Assembly: GCA_003008705.1 (NCBI GenBank)
Contig: PDUO01000065.1
Location: forward strand, 62,001 to 126,000
DNA length: 64,000 bases
DNA from: Pezicula radicicola
Taxonomy: Eukaryota > Ascomycota > Leotiomycetes > Helotiales > Dermateaceae
Reading direction: 5' to 3'
In this document: piece by piece, positions 54,837 through 64,000 of the stretch
How positions within the stretch are numbered: position 1 is the stretch's first letter
Layout: the number at the start of each line of letters is the position of its first letter
Translations under genes and position numbers: made by a program
The notes under the pieces: generated by a model
What the model was told of the DNA's origin: nothing
Seen by the model: only the letters and a program-made list of their open reading frames with translations
The model's database searches: none

Positions 54837-56829
54837 ATGGCGCAGGTAAAGCGGAACGAATGGGATCTACCTCATTTGAGGACTTCCTGGACCCTAAATA
54901 TTGGCGTTAGTCCACGAAACTTCCACGGCCCCAATATCTATTACAAATTGCTAGAAATCACAACTAACCGAAAACGCTGTATCACAGGAGAAGAAGGGTA
55001 TGCGGTCAGCCTTGCCCGCCCAATGTAGTACCAGCTTGGCTAACTTGTATCAGATTTCTGGGGTGTCAAGTTCTATCCGTACACCGAACCGGGTGTGGAC
55101 CCTGTATTTGCCGTCGTCGGCTCCAAATACGTGAGTGTTCCCGGTTCTCGGTATCCCACAGCTCTGCTCATACACCACTTGTAGATTATTATTTGTCGAC
55201 CTCCAGCAGGAGAGAAGGAGTCAGATAGGATTGAAGAAATACAGCTTATTCTAGACGAGGAAGTAAGTCAAGCACGTGCTTCAGCAAGTGCCGTTCTAAT
55301 GTATCACAAAGGATAAAGCCGATAACTACCACTGCACGTGGACCAAGGATTCTGGGACAGGAGCACCTCTTCTCTGTGTCGCCGGCGCCAATGCGAAGAT
55401 TAAGATTTACGATGTTGTGAAAGGGACGTTAGTGAGGGTATGAGCCATGCTATCTCAACTTCTGGTATGTATTGACAACATGTAGGAAATAGCAGGTCAT
55501 GGAGGAGTAAGTCATCGAGCCAAGTTCACTGCTCATTTGCTAAATGGTTTAGGATATCAATTCTCTGGAGGTGTCGCCTACAAACCCTCAGATATTAGCT
55601 TCAGCATCTACGGACTCAACCATTCGGATATGGAGTCTTGATCCAGCCCATGCACATCAACCTTGTGCTGCAATTCTAGCGGGTGGTGGCCACAAAGAAA
55701 ATATATTGACTCTTGTAAGCTTCTCAGCTCTATGGGTGGATTTTTACTGAATTATTGAAGGCATGGCATGAGACTGGACAATATCTGCTCTCTGGCGGAG
55801 TAGATCATATCATCAACCTCGTAAGTGACGCTCCAAAATTCTGCACAGCTCTTCTAAACCTTGCAGTGGACCATACCAGAACTTCCAAACGAGTTTACTG
55901 GCACCGACAAGCCAACCAAGATCCACTATCCTCACTTCTCTACATCCGAAGTCCATAGCGAGATTGTGGACTGGTAAGAATCTTCTCTACGTCAAATCAA
56001 TTTATGACTTACTAACCTCCAAAGCATAACTTTCTACAACGACCTAATAATCTCAAAGGCCGAAAAAGATTCCATTGTCGTCTGGTCCATCGCCGGCTTT
56101 TCATCATCCAACCCACCACCACCACCAGCTTCGGCACCAACGATGCACGACCAGAACTCAACCCGTTCTTCTTTTGCGCCCACACCTACCGCACACATTC
56201 CAGCTACAGTTAACACCTTCAGTCCCACTGCTCCTACGCACCAGCAATTTACACGTCTCTTCCAATTCCAGAATCCCGACAGCAACATCATGTTCACCCG
56301 TTTTGGTTTTTTTCCAGCATATGAGACAGGTCATGCTATCCTCGCTATGTGTACTCGTAGCTCCAAAGTTATGTTCTGGGATCTAGCACGCCTAGAAGAA
56401 TATAGCGAGTTAACCGCCAATGATGACGATGACCTAGCAAATAAACGACCAGCCTGGTTGGTCCCCCTTAGAAGCCGCCCTCGCAAGAAAACTACCGGTG
56501 TTCCCAGACACCTCCGACGAGAAACCAGCCCTAGCGAATCAACAACGTCCGCTTCTACGGAGCAACAAGGTGGTCCGAGTCAAAATGCAGAGACTCAGAT
56601 TCAGGAAAAAGCAATAAGTGATGCAGATATGAAGAAGAGTAGAGAACTTTGGGATTCTAGGTATGATATGGGGGATAGTTTGGCGGAGTTGAAACCGCAT
56701 AAAGAAGAAGTTGTTAGGCAGTTGGATTTTGTAGGTAGGCAGGTTGCATGGAGTGTGGGTGGGGAGTGGTGTTGTGTGGTTGGGAGTGCAAGTGTCATTG
56801 CGCTCTTTCAGAGATGGGGTGGAAAGTAG
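54837..56829 (+). CDS. EED: Polycomb EED/ESC WD40 subunit
   Basis: Ten exons: 54837-54905, 54988-54997, 55054-55130, 55185-55262, 55312-55437, 55486-55506, 55553-55714, 55761-55820, 55867-55973 and 56025-56829; they add up to 505 codons, 504 residues. Exon 2 is only ten bases (EKK plus one base) but is needed to restore the frame to DFWGVKFYPYTEPG. WD40 blades include AGANAKIKIYDVVKGTLVREI, INSLEVSPTNPQILASASTD, ILTLAWHETGQYLLSGGVDH and WTIPELPNEF, the order expected of EED. EED binds H3K27me3 and supports EZH2-type histone methylation in PRC2. Long Ser/Thr/Pro and acidic inserts sit in the last exon. The intron 1 donor is GTTAGT with a CTAAC branch site. Confidence 0.85.
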
Positions 56830-57642
56830 ATGCGAGGCAAACAGAGAAAGAAACTAGGTGAATATACTACTCTTTTGCCTTGGATGAAAGACTACATAGA
56901 GAAAGGGTAGTAAAAAAGTTAAGAGTAGATGAATTATAATTTTTCGTTTCCTTTCTCCTGACCCCAAGGGTTCTAATTTCTAAGTGATGGACTTGGCATC
57001 ATAGTGCTCGTAGACAACTATATGAGATTAGCGAGGTCTTCCGTATCTACAACGACTAAAATTCTTCAAGAAATATTAATGCACACATAGAAGCATATGT
57101 CAACATTGGAGAAGTTGCTGTTCGCCAATGAGCGCTCGTATTGATTACATGGAGGGACTTGTTAATAGCGAGCTCATTAGAAGCCCTGCGTACTATAGTA
57201 TAACTGTTTTTTTAATTACATAGAGGGACTTAGAGCTTTCCTAGTATTTACTAGAGGGGGCTCCCAATTCGAGGTAAATCATATATCCTTCCCCTCTTAG
57301 TCGAATACGGTTTATAAATTCCTTATTATGCTAAATTAAGTCAGTCTTCTAAATCAACTTAGTTATCCAAATCAGAGGTTTTTATTCGTCTTAAGTTACT
57401 AAATTGGCAGTGCTATATATAGCAAGTATACAAAGAAAATGTATTGAATACGGTGAAATATTCCTTGTAATATAATCCCTACTATGTGACTAGATTATAG
57501 ATGGTAAGATAATTGTTATATAGGAATATATTTTACTTGAATGACTCACTTAATTTAAGTAACCCACTTGATTCATGTAATTGATTTAGAGCTTGCACTT
57601 CTAAAACTGTAAAAACTAAACCACCATTCTTGCTTTCTCCTA
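56830..57642. other. Intergenic region with 18-base repeat copies
   Basis: 3' flank of EED and of the F-box gene. ATTACATGGAGGGACTTG and ATTACATAGAGGGACTTA are near-repeats about 75 bases apart. 57340-57385 and 57535-57590 contain further dispersed-repeat copies (TTAATTTAAGTAACCCACTT). Confidence 0.5.
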
Positions 57643-58275
57643 TTACATAAACCCCTTATAAAGAACATCTCCTACCCCAACCCCAACCCCTATATCAAAA
57701 ATCTCACAATCCCTCAACCCCGCAACATCCACAGCGGGAGATGTCCTTTTAAGACGTCTATGCAACATAAAACACCTTCCACAGCGAACCATATACGGCA
57801 AATCCCTTACAAGCAAAGCCAAAAGTTGACGTCTGGCTTTAAGATTTTCATGGAAGAGATTCCAATGTTTATAACAGAGGCAAGTCTTCTTAGAACATTG
57901 CTTCGTGACTTCGTTCAGAGTCTCGACACTCCTCGCTTGTAAAGTGGGAAATTTGAGTAGGATGGCCCGGTTGGAGTTTCGACCTGAGTTTAGACGCCAG
58001 TGTCGAATGAGGATCCTTTGTACTTTTAGATCTCGCCGGAACTGGTCCCAGTAACGTTTTCCAACAGCATTCATGATCGTTTTGCAGGTGAAGGTGAAGC
58101 ATGCTGCGGTTGGGCGACGGAGCAATCTTGCTATTTGGCTTATAATCTCTGCGGGTAGACTGAGAAGGTTGCACCGCTCCTTGATTTTCGAAGTTTCTGG
58201 TGCCTTAACAGGGATTATAATGCTTGATTCAATACTCGTGCTTCGCTCCATCACATCTAGGGTATCTAATGCCAT
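57643..58275 (-). CDS. F-box-like protein
   Basis: One 211-codon frame, 210 residues. LLSLPAEIISQIARLLRRPT at about residues 37-56, then AACFTFTCKTIMNAVG, is a typical fungal F-box N-terminus: Leu-Pro-x-Glu-Ile followed by hydrophobic helices. The rest is basic and Cys-rich (KTCLCYKHW, RCGRCFMLHRR), perhaps binding metal. F-box proteins link substrates to SCF ubiquitin ligase through SKP1. No substrate domain is visible and the gene is short, so other functions are possible. A further upstream or downstream exon cannot be excluded. Confidence 0.65.
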   Translation of the reverse strand: MALDTLDVMERSTSIESSIIIPVKAPETSKIKERCNLLSLPAEIISQIARLLRRPTAACFTFTCKTIMNAVGKRYWDQFRRDLKVQRILIRHWRLNSGRNSNRAILLKFPTLQARSVETLNEVTKQCSKKTCLCYKHWNLFHENLKARRQLLALLVRDLPYMVRCGRCFMLHRRLKRTSPAVDVAGLRDCEIFDIGVGVGVGDVLYKGFM

Positions 58276-59601
58276 TAAGATCTGGGTGGAAAGGAAAATT
58301 AGCTGGCTTCAGAGTTTGGCTAGAAATTCAGGTCTATATCTTACATCCTCGTCTATTAATTCACTGTTCTGATTCTGACTTTGGGGTGCCTGCCCTGGAG
58401 CCAGTTTGAGAAACCCCGAATCCATGATATTGGTATTTCTTGCTAGAAGCGACCCCCAACCGTGATGCACAAAAGATACCCCAAAATATCCAGAAGCAGC
58501 CTCCAAGACGTCTTTCCTAAACGTCCTTCTCACTACTAAGAAACATACAGCTATAAGAAATATAAAAATAATAGAGAAACAAGGAAAAAGAGGCCATGAT
58601 GAAAATGAAAAAGGGCCAAAAATCAAAGGTCTTTGGCGCAACATAAATGGTTTTCGACATACCCAACCAGAGCGGAAGAACTCATAGATTCCTTTTGATA
58701 GACCTCATTAGTGGGGTTTGACGGGTCCTTGTTGCACGATTAAAAAGCAAAAAAAAAAAGGCCCCCCGATTCTTCATTAAAGACTGGAAAGAACTCCTAC
58801 TCGTCCTTGCGTGTAGCTGCAAAGGGACAACGATAATAGTACCGGTACTATGACTCAAGGCGTGTGATGTTGATGCAGGAAAACGAAAATACCACGGTTT
58901 GAAGCCTGAGATGGCGCTCTGCATTCAAGCTGTTTGCTCTCAAAGGCTCTTGAATCAAAAGACTTCCGAGGCGAGAATAGCTTGATGAGAGTGAAAACCT
59001 CCCGAATTCATGTTGATTTTATGAATCAATAATGTAAGGTAATGCCTAGATCTATGTGTTTTCTTCTGCGTTCCAGGAATGAGAATAACGCCATGAGGTG
59101 GGGGAAGTATGGGGCATCCTGCACCATCTCTTAAATAATCCAGAGATCTGTGCCTCGAATCCCGTAAGAGTATCTTGAGAGTGTTAAGCAAAACGTCGAG
59201 TGCCGCACTCTCATTGGCAAGTAGAGCTCATGCTGTGCGCAGTGATTTATGTACTTGGGTGCGTTTGTGATATCGTTATGCTTAATATCGAGATGCTATA
59301 GATGGAAAATGTGACTATCTTCAGAAATTCTTGGGCGGAATTGTATGGGAAATACAGAAGTGTGATAATGGAAAAATTTGTGCATATTGTTGAGATGAAG
59401 TCGAGGAAGTGAGGTGAAGCGTTGTTACACAGGCTCTTGATACGTGTACAACGTACAATTAATATTTGACACATATAATAACTCTTCGCGCTCACCGCCC
59501 TAGTAGGTATCTAAAATAAGTGAGTTACTCACGTCTTAAATCAAGTTACCTAAACCAAGCCAGTTATTTAAACCAAGTCAGTTATTCAAAGTAAGTGAGC
59601 T
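58276..59601. other. Intergenic region with small unsupported frames and an 18-base repeat array
   Basis: Nothing recognised until 59515-59600, where three tandem units like AGTTATTTAAACCAAGTC occur directly beside the Tc1-like element. Confidence 0.5.
59515..59600. repeat. Tandem array of an 18-base unit
   Basis: Consecutive units AGTTACCTAAACCAAGCC, AGTTATTTAAACCAAGTC and AGTTATTCAAAGTAAGTG. Further copies appear at about 61050-61085 beyond the transposon, so the element split the array. Confidence 0.8.
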
Positions 59602-61050
59602 CTCCATGTGGGAAATAAATGGCCGATTCGGGCACGGACCACCTAATCTCACAATTTACTAGTATATGACTTTATAATTCTATTATAATTCGAAATCAAA
59701 TCAACTCTATTTAATATCTTGTCATTTGACCCTTTAGGCGTATACATTCATGAAGCCTCTTTGTATACCAACTATATAGCTCTTGAATCTTAGTTTAGTC
59801 TAATTCTTGATTAAAAAGTTGCTTAAACCTTGCTAGACTCTCTTCTTCTGTATTCGATCTTTGAGCATGAAATACCCTCTTAATTGGATGTATAAGAGTC
59901 TCTAAAATAGAGAGATCAGGAGAATTACCAGGTAATGTAAGAAGAGTTAGGTTGTTCTTTTCTACCCAAGCTTTTGTAACTTTACTTATATATACAGAAT
60001 CCCCATCTTAACAGAGTATTAAACCTCTACTCTTAAGGTCTTCTAATATCTGTGGAAGAATAACCTTTGTATAAACCTCTGAAGACATCTTTCCAACCTT
60101 ATTGTTTAACATCTTATAAGGAATAAACTTTCGATAGTTATACCCAATTACAATAAAGATATTGAAGAGCTTTAAGTGATTTTCTTCTCTTGCCTTTACC
60201 TTTGTATCCTTTACTGTAACCTTCTTCCTATATACATTGTATAGTGTATATCGATAATCCTTCCCTTTCTTCCTTTTAATATATATTGTAACTTGGGGAC
60301 CAATTCTAAAGTGAAACTCGTCATAAAATACTATATCTTCCCAATCCTTTGAATATAGCCTTTCCTGTAGTTGTATAGGAGCCTATATACGCCGAGAGCT
60401 TACTTATACCTCTGTAAGCTCTTTCTCTTCTTCGTAGACAGTAGTTATAATATCTTCGTCGGCTTTATAGGCTTATTGGATAGCTTGGGGTTGGACTATA
60501 CGAGTACCTATAGGCTTGAAATGATGTATTTTTGGAAGAGTAACACCTATAGCCTCTGCGATATCAAGCCAGGGCTTACCTTTGTCTTCAATAGGTATTG
60601 TAGGATCGCTGAGGTAACTCTCAATTGCAGCTGTTTCATCCCTTGTAACTACTCTCTTTCTCCCTCTTGGATCAGGGCCAGAATCAGGCTGATTATATAG
60701 TGTTCGGACTTCATTTAAATGGAGGATTCGAGTCTAGGTACACGGAGGGATTCGAGTAACTTCGTATACGTCTGATTGAGTGATTTGGACTCTGAGTTGT
60801 TGTACAAAGGCTCTTGTATAGAATACTCCATATCGGGTAGGTGTTTTAGGCTACTGCTGATTACCCTCATAGATAAGACCTTTAGGAGGGGTAAATGGAC
60901 GAGTAGTTGATCTATATTCTCGATTTGGAGGCATATTGATTTATGGTTGAATTAATATTAAATTAAGTTGTCAAATTGTAGGTGTCTTGAAAGTAGATGT
61001 TTGAGTATATAGTCCGTACCCGAATCGGCCACTTATTTCCTACACGTAGA
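59602..61050 (-). mobile_element. Tc1-like DNA transposon with degraded transposase
   Basis: Inverted ends of about 37 bases share GGAAATAA and TGGCCGATTCGGG (left 59602-59639, right 61012-61050 on the reverse strand). Within lies a transposase frame in reverse orientation. The flanks are parts of the 18-base repeat array, but a TA duplication is not evident at the exact ends. The Tc1 assignment rests on the transposase C-terminus. Confidence 0.8.
59711..60934 (-). pseudogene. Tc1-type transposase, inactivated by stops
   Basis: Reading from MPPNREYRSTTRPFTPPKGL at 60934, the protein proceeds with several stops. It includes VKAREENHLKLFNIFIV, DGDSVYISKVTKAWVE and LTLPGNSPDLSILET, and ends GQMTRY before a stop at 59711. 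The last parts fit the DDE region and the C-terminal tail of fungal Tc1-like elements. TAA and TAG stops occur where CAA or CAG would be expected, consistent with RIP. The product is inactive. Confidence 0.75.
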
Positions 61051-61292
61051 GGTGAGTTACCTAAATCAAGCGAGTTACTCAAATCTGAATACTGGCAGAA
61101 CTCACGTGGCATTGTTCAAATATCAATTTTGCTGTTGTACACGTATCAGGATCCTGTTACCCAAAGGATACACCCGAGGGATTCTGACGTATCATAGAAC
61201 TCACAAAGACAAAAGCTGGGGGAAGAATAGAACAACAACAATTAAATTACTATACTACTAATCTTCCCAGCCCAATTCACCAAGTCCTCATA

Positions 61293-61924
61293 ATGACAAC
61301 TTCACGACTCGCCGCCTCTCTATTCCTACGAGCAAGCCGGCTACCAACGCCAATGGCACCTCGAAGACTACGAGTACCTGGAAAAGTAATCTATGGGAGT
61401 GCGCCAGGAGCAGTGAGGATAACGCAGTCAAGATTTTACTCCCAAGAAGCTGGAAGGAGTAAGAATTATTCTTTTGCAGATGTAAGATTTTGCGGCTGGC
61501 CATAAGATAAACTAGGGCTAAGCTGTACATAGGTCAAAAATGCAATAGAAAAACCAGACCCAAATCGCATCATAATCGGTATTGCATTGCCCTCAAACAA
61601 CTCTCTCCATCCATCTACTAACACCTCACAGATGTCCGCGAACCAGGTGAACTCCAATCTACAGGCCGCATACCAACTGCAGTCAACATACCTATTTCGT
61701 CACAGCCGGACTCGTTCTTTATTACTGCAGAGGAGTTTGAGGATAGATATGGTTTTGACAGACCTGACACGGACAAGGAAGTCGTATTCTACTGCAAGGC
61801 GGGCGTGAGGAGTCGAGCTGCGGCGGAACTGGCGAGACAGGCGGGGTGGAATAATGTTGGAGAGTATCCAGGGAGTTGGTTGGACTGGGAGAAGAATGGC
61901 GGGGAGACGCAGAGGGGTTCGTGA
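61293..61924 (+). CDS. Mitochondrial-type rhodanese (thiosulfate sulfurtransferase-like)
   Basis: Three exons (61293-61481, 61533-61578, 61632-61924) give 175 residues. The Arg/Ala/Leu-rich first ~30 residues (MTTSRLAASLFLRASRLPTP) look like a mitochondrial presequence. The rhodanese domain follows, from YSFADVKNAIEKPDPN to DVREPGELQSTGRIPTAVNI, and the active-site loop is VVFYCKAGVRSRAA with the catalytic Cys. These proteins move sulfane sulfur, for example from thiosulfate to cyanide or thiol acceptors. The yeast counterparts would be RDL2/AIM42-like proteins. The C-terminus (YPGSWLDWEKNGGE) matches the single-domain family. Confidence 0.9.
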
Positions 61925-62132
61925 TACAAATTTCACATATGGATGTTGGTAATTGTAGGATATAATCGTCATGACTGCATTTAGAGCCATACTAGCCAAA
62001 CCAGGTCTGCAATAACGCACATTTTTGGTATATGATATTTGCCAAATCTAAATCCCGACCTCTTGAAATCCCACAGACTCCGAACCCTGACCCCCCCTTA
62101 ACCCCGTAATTGTATCAAGACAATCCCATAAA

Positions 62133-63092
62133 TCAATTTCCAGGCTCCTTTGCAGGGTCCTTAGCCGGGCTGTTGTGGGCAAAGAAGAGCACCTTAATCG
62201 CAATGGCGAGTCCTGCGTGGAGCACAACAACCAACACCAACAATACCTTGCTCGTCTGCTTGTCCGTAGCACTCAACACTGGGTACAAGTTTCGCAACAA
62301 GAATGTCACACTGAGGCCGAAGCCGACAGCCACGAATACTAGGTTGAGAATTGTGATCGGTGACCAGGAGATGAGGGCAACGGGGATCCAGATGAGATTG
62401 GAGTATCCGTAGAGAGCCCAGCATTCTAGGAGGTTGGCAGATTCGCTACCGAAGTATTTGAGAGCGAGGAAGAGTGCGATGGGAATGAAAAGAGTATAAC
62501 CGTAAATGAGACCAGCGGCACCTGTTTGGAAACAGTGTTAGTTGTGCTCTATCGATGAGTATTTGTGTGACCTACCACTAAGCAACGTGAAATCATATGC
62601 AAACGCCTCCACGCCCTTCTCTGCCAAATACTGGCTGATGGTGCCACCAATGAATAAGATAAACACCACAGTTGTCGCAATCCAGAATGGACCATACAGG
62701 TCTGGGTTTCCTTCAAGTACATCCAAGAAATTCGCGCGGGGATACAAAGCAGCCCAACATCTCGAGAGCACTGAGCTGGTATCTACGTCGAAGAACTGCG
62801 CATAGAAGGAGAGGGTCCAAAGGAAGCGCTTCGAAGAGCCACCGCTGGCTGTTGCGGGAGCAGGAAGGCCTGAAGAATTACTCGCCGGCAGCTTGCGCGA
62901 GGTATTGGGGGCGTCGGTATTGAAGTTTGATGAGTGGAATTCGAGGTCCTCTTGCAGGTCAGTATGTCCAAGGTCGCCCTGTACTTCATTTAGCTGTTGA
63001 GCTCGTAAGAAAGCTAGAGATAGAGGTAAGGCAGAGGCCATCTTTACCTCTTCATCTACATCAACTACCACATCATAGCCAGCTCCAGACAT
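62133..63092 (-). CDS. Yip1-domain membrane protein, YIPF1/2-like
   Basis: The N-terminal exon is read as 63092-63048, then 62978-62576 and 62521-62133, giving 278 residues; the 69-base intron at 63047-62979 is in frame and was chosen because GTAAAG..ACAG and a CTAAA branch lie at its ends. Motifs of the family: PDLYGPFWIATTVVFILFIG, LSGAAGLIYGYTLFIPI and LLECWALYGYSNLIWIPVAL, with five helices. It is a Golgi/endosome protein expected to link Rab GTPases or cargo. If the intron is retained, a 23-residue insertion results. Confidence 0.85.
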
Positions 63093-63628
63093 CTTGTTTG
63101 TTGAAGGAATGGACGTTTTGAAGAGGTGTTGTCGTCGATAGCTCTCAGTCGGAGGACAGCTGGAGCTTCCCGTCCAAAGGTCTTGATGATCACCTGACTA
63201 AAATTCTTGAACGCGCCTATCACACACTCCTCCTATTTCTTTTCGTACTGTCAATTAATTGTACTTTGACTTATAAGACGTGTTTTCGTCCTCTACTATT
63301 ACATATGATCACCTCAGTCTATTAGGTGCTGAACCAGGGTGTGGTTGGTGTGCTAGGTTGGTGTGTCTCTTCCATTTATAACAATGGCAATGAACCTACA
63401 AATTACAATGAAGACACACGGTAGCTGTTTCGGTGTCAATCAGGGCTACAGTCTATTCTGGCGCAGTTCGACCCCCTCGACATGTCTCAATCAGTCGAGA
63501 TATCAGCCCAGTCGGGCTTGCAATGGTGTGTGGAACGTTCAAGTCACGCATATCTCTCCAAAATTTCCAAATTTACTGATTTCAATACATTAGTTTACTT
63601 TTCTTCTAGAACGGGGTTCATTACATCT
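63093..63628. other. Divergent intergenic region
   Basis: About 535 bases with a GGTGTGGTTGGTGTGCTAGG run. Holds the promoters of two divergent genes; no other gene seen. Confidence 0.5.
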
Positions 63629-64000
63629 ATGTTAATAAGGAGGCAACGATTGAAACCTTGCACAAGGCCTTTTCGGCGCTCAGCCCATATTGTTTCCCGG
63701 CCTTTTCTTAGAGCTATAGGCAGGGGGGATAAGACTAGTGTCGTCGCATTGAAAGAAACTAAAGACCTTGGGAACTTGAAAGCGTTAACGGATGACTTGC
63801 TGGTAATGGAGACGAAGTACGGGGACTCCCTAGAGACTGCTCTGGGGAAAGGACGCTGGTACAATATGAGAGAGGTTTGGCATTTAAAAAAACAGTTCTA
63901 TCTTGCACACAGCCACGCGGACGAGATAGATGGCATCATGCAAAACGTTGTAGAGTTGCAGGAGAAATTCTTGAGCAGGATAGTAAAACTCAGCAACGCC
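63629..64000 (+). CDS. 5' part of an unknown gene running off the window
   Basis: ATG at 63629, open for 124 codons to the window end in the same frame. The first ~35 residues are basic (LIRRQRLKPCTRPFRRSAHI). They are followed by a helical, charged stretch (TDDLLVMETKYGDSLETALG, then FYLAHSHADEIDGIMQNVVE and LQEKFLSRIVKL). This resembles the N-terminal coiled region of many fungal hypothetical or NACHT/ankyrin proteins but no domain is decided. The codon frame is open on the forward strand; the reverse-strand frame at 63595-63864 is its shadow. Confidence 0.6.
   Translation, partial: MLIRRQRLKPCTRPFRRSAHIVSRPFLRAIGRGDKTSVVALKETKDLGNLKALTDDLLVMETKYGDSLETALGKGRWYNMREVWHLKKQFYLAHSHADEIDGIMQNVVELQEKFLSRIVKLSNA

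Noticed and set aside
60371..60700. 109-codon forward frame
   Set aside because: Antisense shadow of the Tc1-like transposase.
63595..63864. 89-codon reverse-strand frame at the end of the window
   Set aside because: Antisense to the better supported forward frame from 63629.
1..64000. CRISPR array, bacterial operon or riboswitch
   Set aside because: Repeats are short, AT-rich and irregularly spaced, and the genes have spliceosomal introns.

Overview
The window is nuclear DNA of a filamentous ascomycete. Genes are short and split by 50-160 base introns with GT..AG ends and CTNAC branch sites. Typical Pezizomycotina genes are present (Rab GDI, mitochondrial uL29, ALG7, SEH1, SET3, a Polycomb EED subunit). 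AT-rich, stop-riddled transposon remains suggest repeat-induced point mutation (RIP). Protein style suggests Leotiomycetes, but that placement is an inference without any search. No operons, CRISPR arrays or bacterial features were seen.

Layout. 1-4.4 kb: the end of a GPI-anchored Ser/Thr-rich protein, zinc-finger-like fragments and a Ulp1-like gene broken by a stop. 4.4-7.6 kb: MRPL4 and Rab GDI. 9-12.4 kb: a seven-exon HELGH/SAP-like protein of unknown function. 13.3-14.7 kb: a RIP-degraded TA-flanked DNA transposon. 15.2-25.5 kb: MFS transporter, MOB-family protein, COG0523 (ZNG1-like) GTPase, RBR E3 ligase, ALG7. 26.4-34.4 kb: flavin monooxygenase, SEH1, SET3. 36.4-42.1 kb: EBP-type sterol isomerase, SDR, transcription-factor-like protein with a small inverted-repeat element in its first intron. 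42.9-45.4 kb: a GH3 beta-glucosidase pseudogene. 47.1 kb: tRNA-Leu-like gene. 48-56.8 kb: YIP4-like protein, two-PAS protein, a 3 kb gap, then EED. 57.6-64 kb: F-box protein, a Tc1-like element, a rhodanese, a second Yip1-family protein and the start of an unknown gene.

The most striking signal is a set of five long introns in three unrelated genes (HELGH protein, MFS transporter, flavin monooxygenase). They resemble one another, especially in the 3' 80-90 bases, and share a loop-like core. All lie in the sense direction and in three different phases. This is what introner-like elements look like. Other repeats are an 18-base unit recurring in arrays across the window and a 67-base copy of the ALG7 promoter/start lying 21 kb away.

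Shared themes are housekeeping secretory-pathway genes (GDI, two Yip1-family proteins, ALG7), chromatin regulators (SET3, EED) and several decayed genes or elements. The genes are independent transcription units. Exon joins were worked out by reading frame and splice sites and each gene's exon lengths sum to a whole number of codons, but no transcript data were available.
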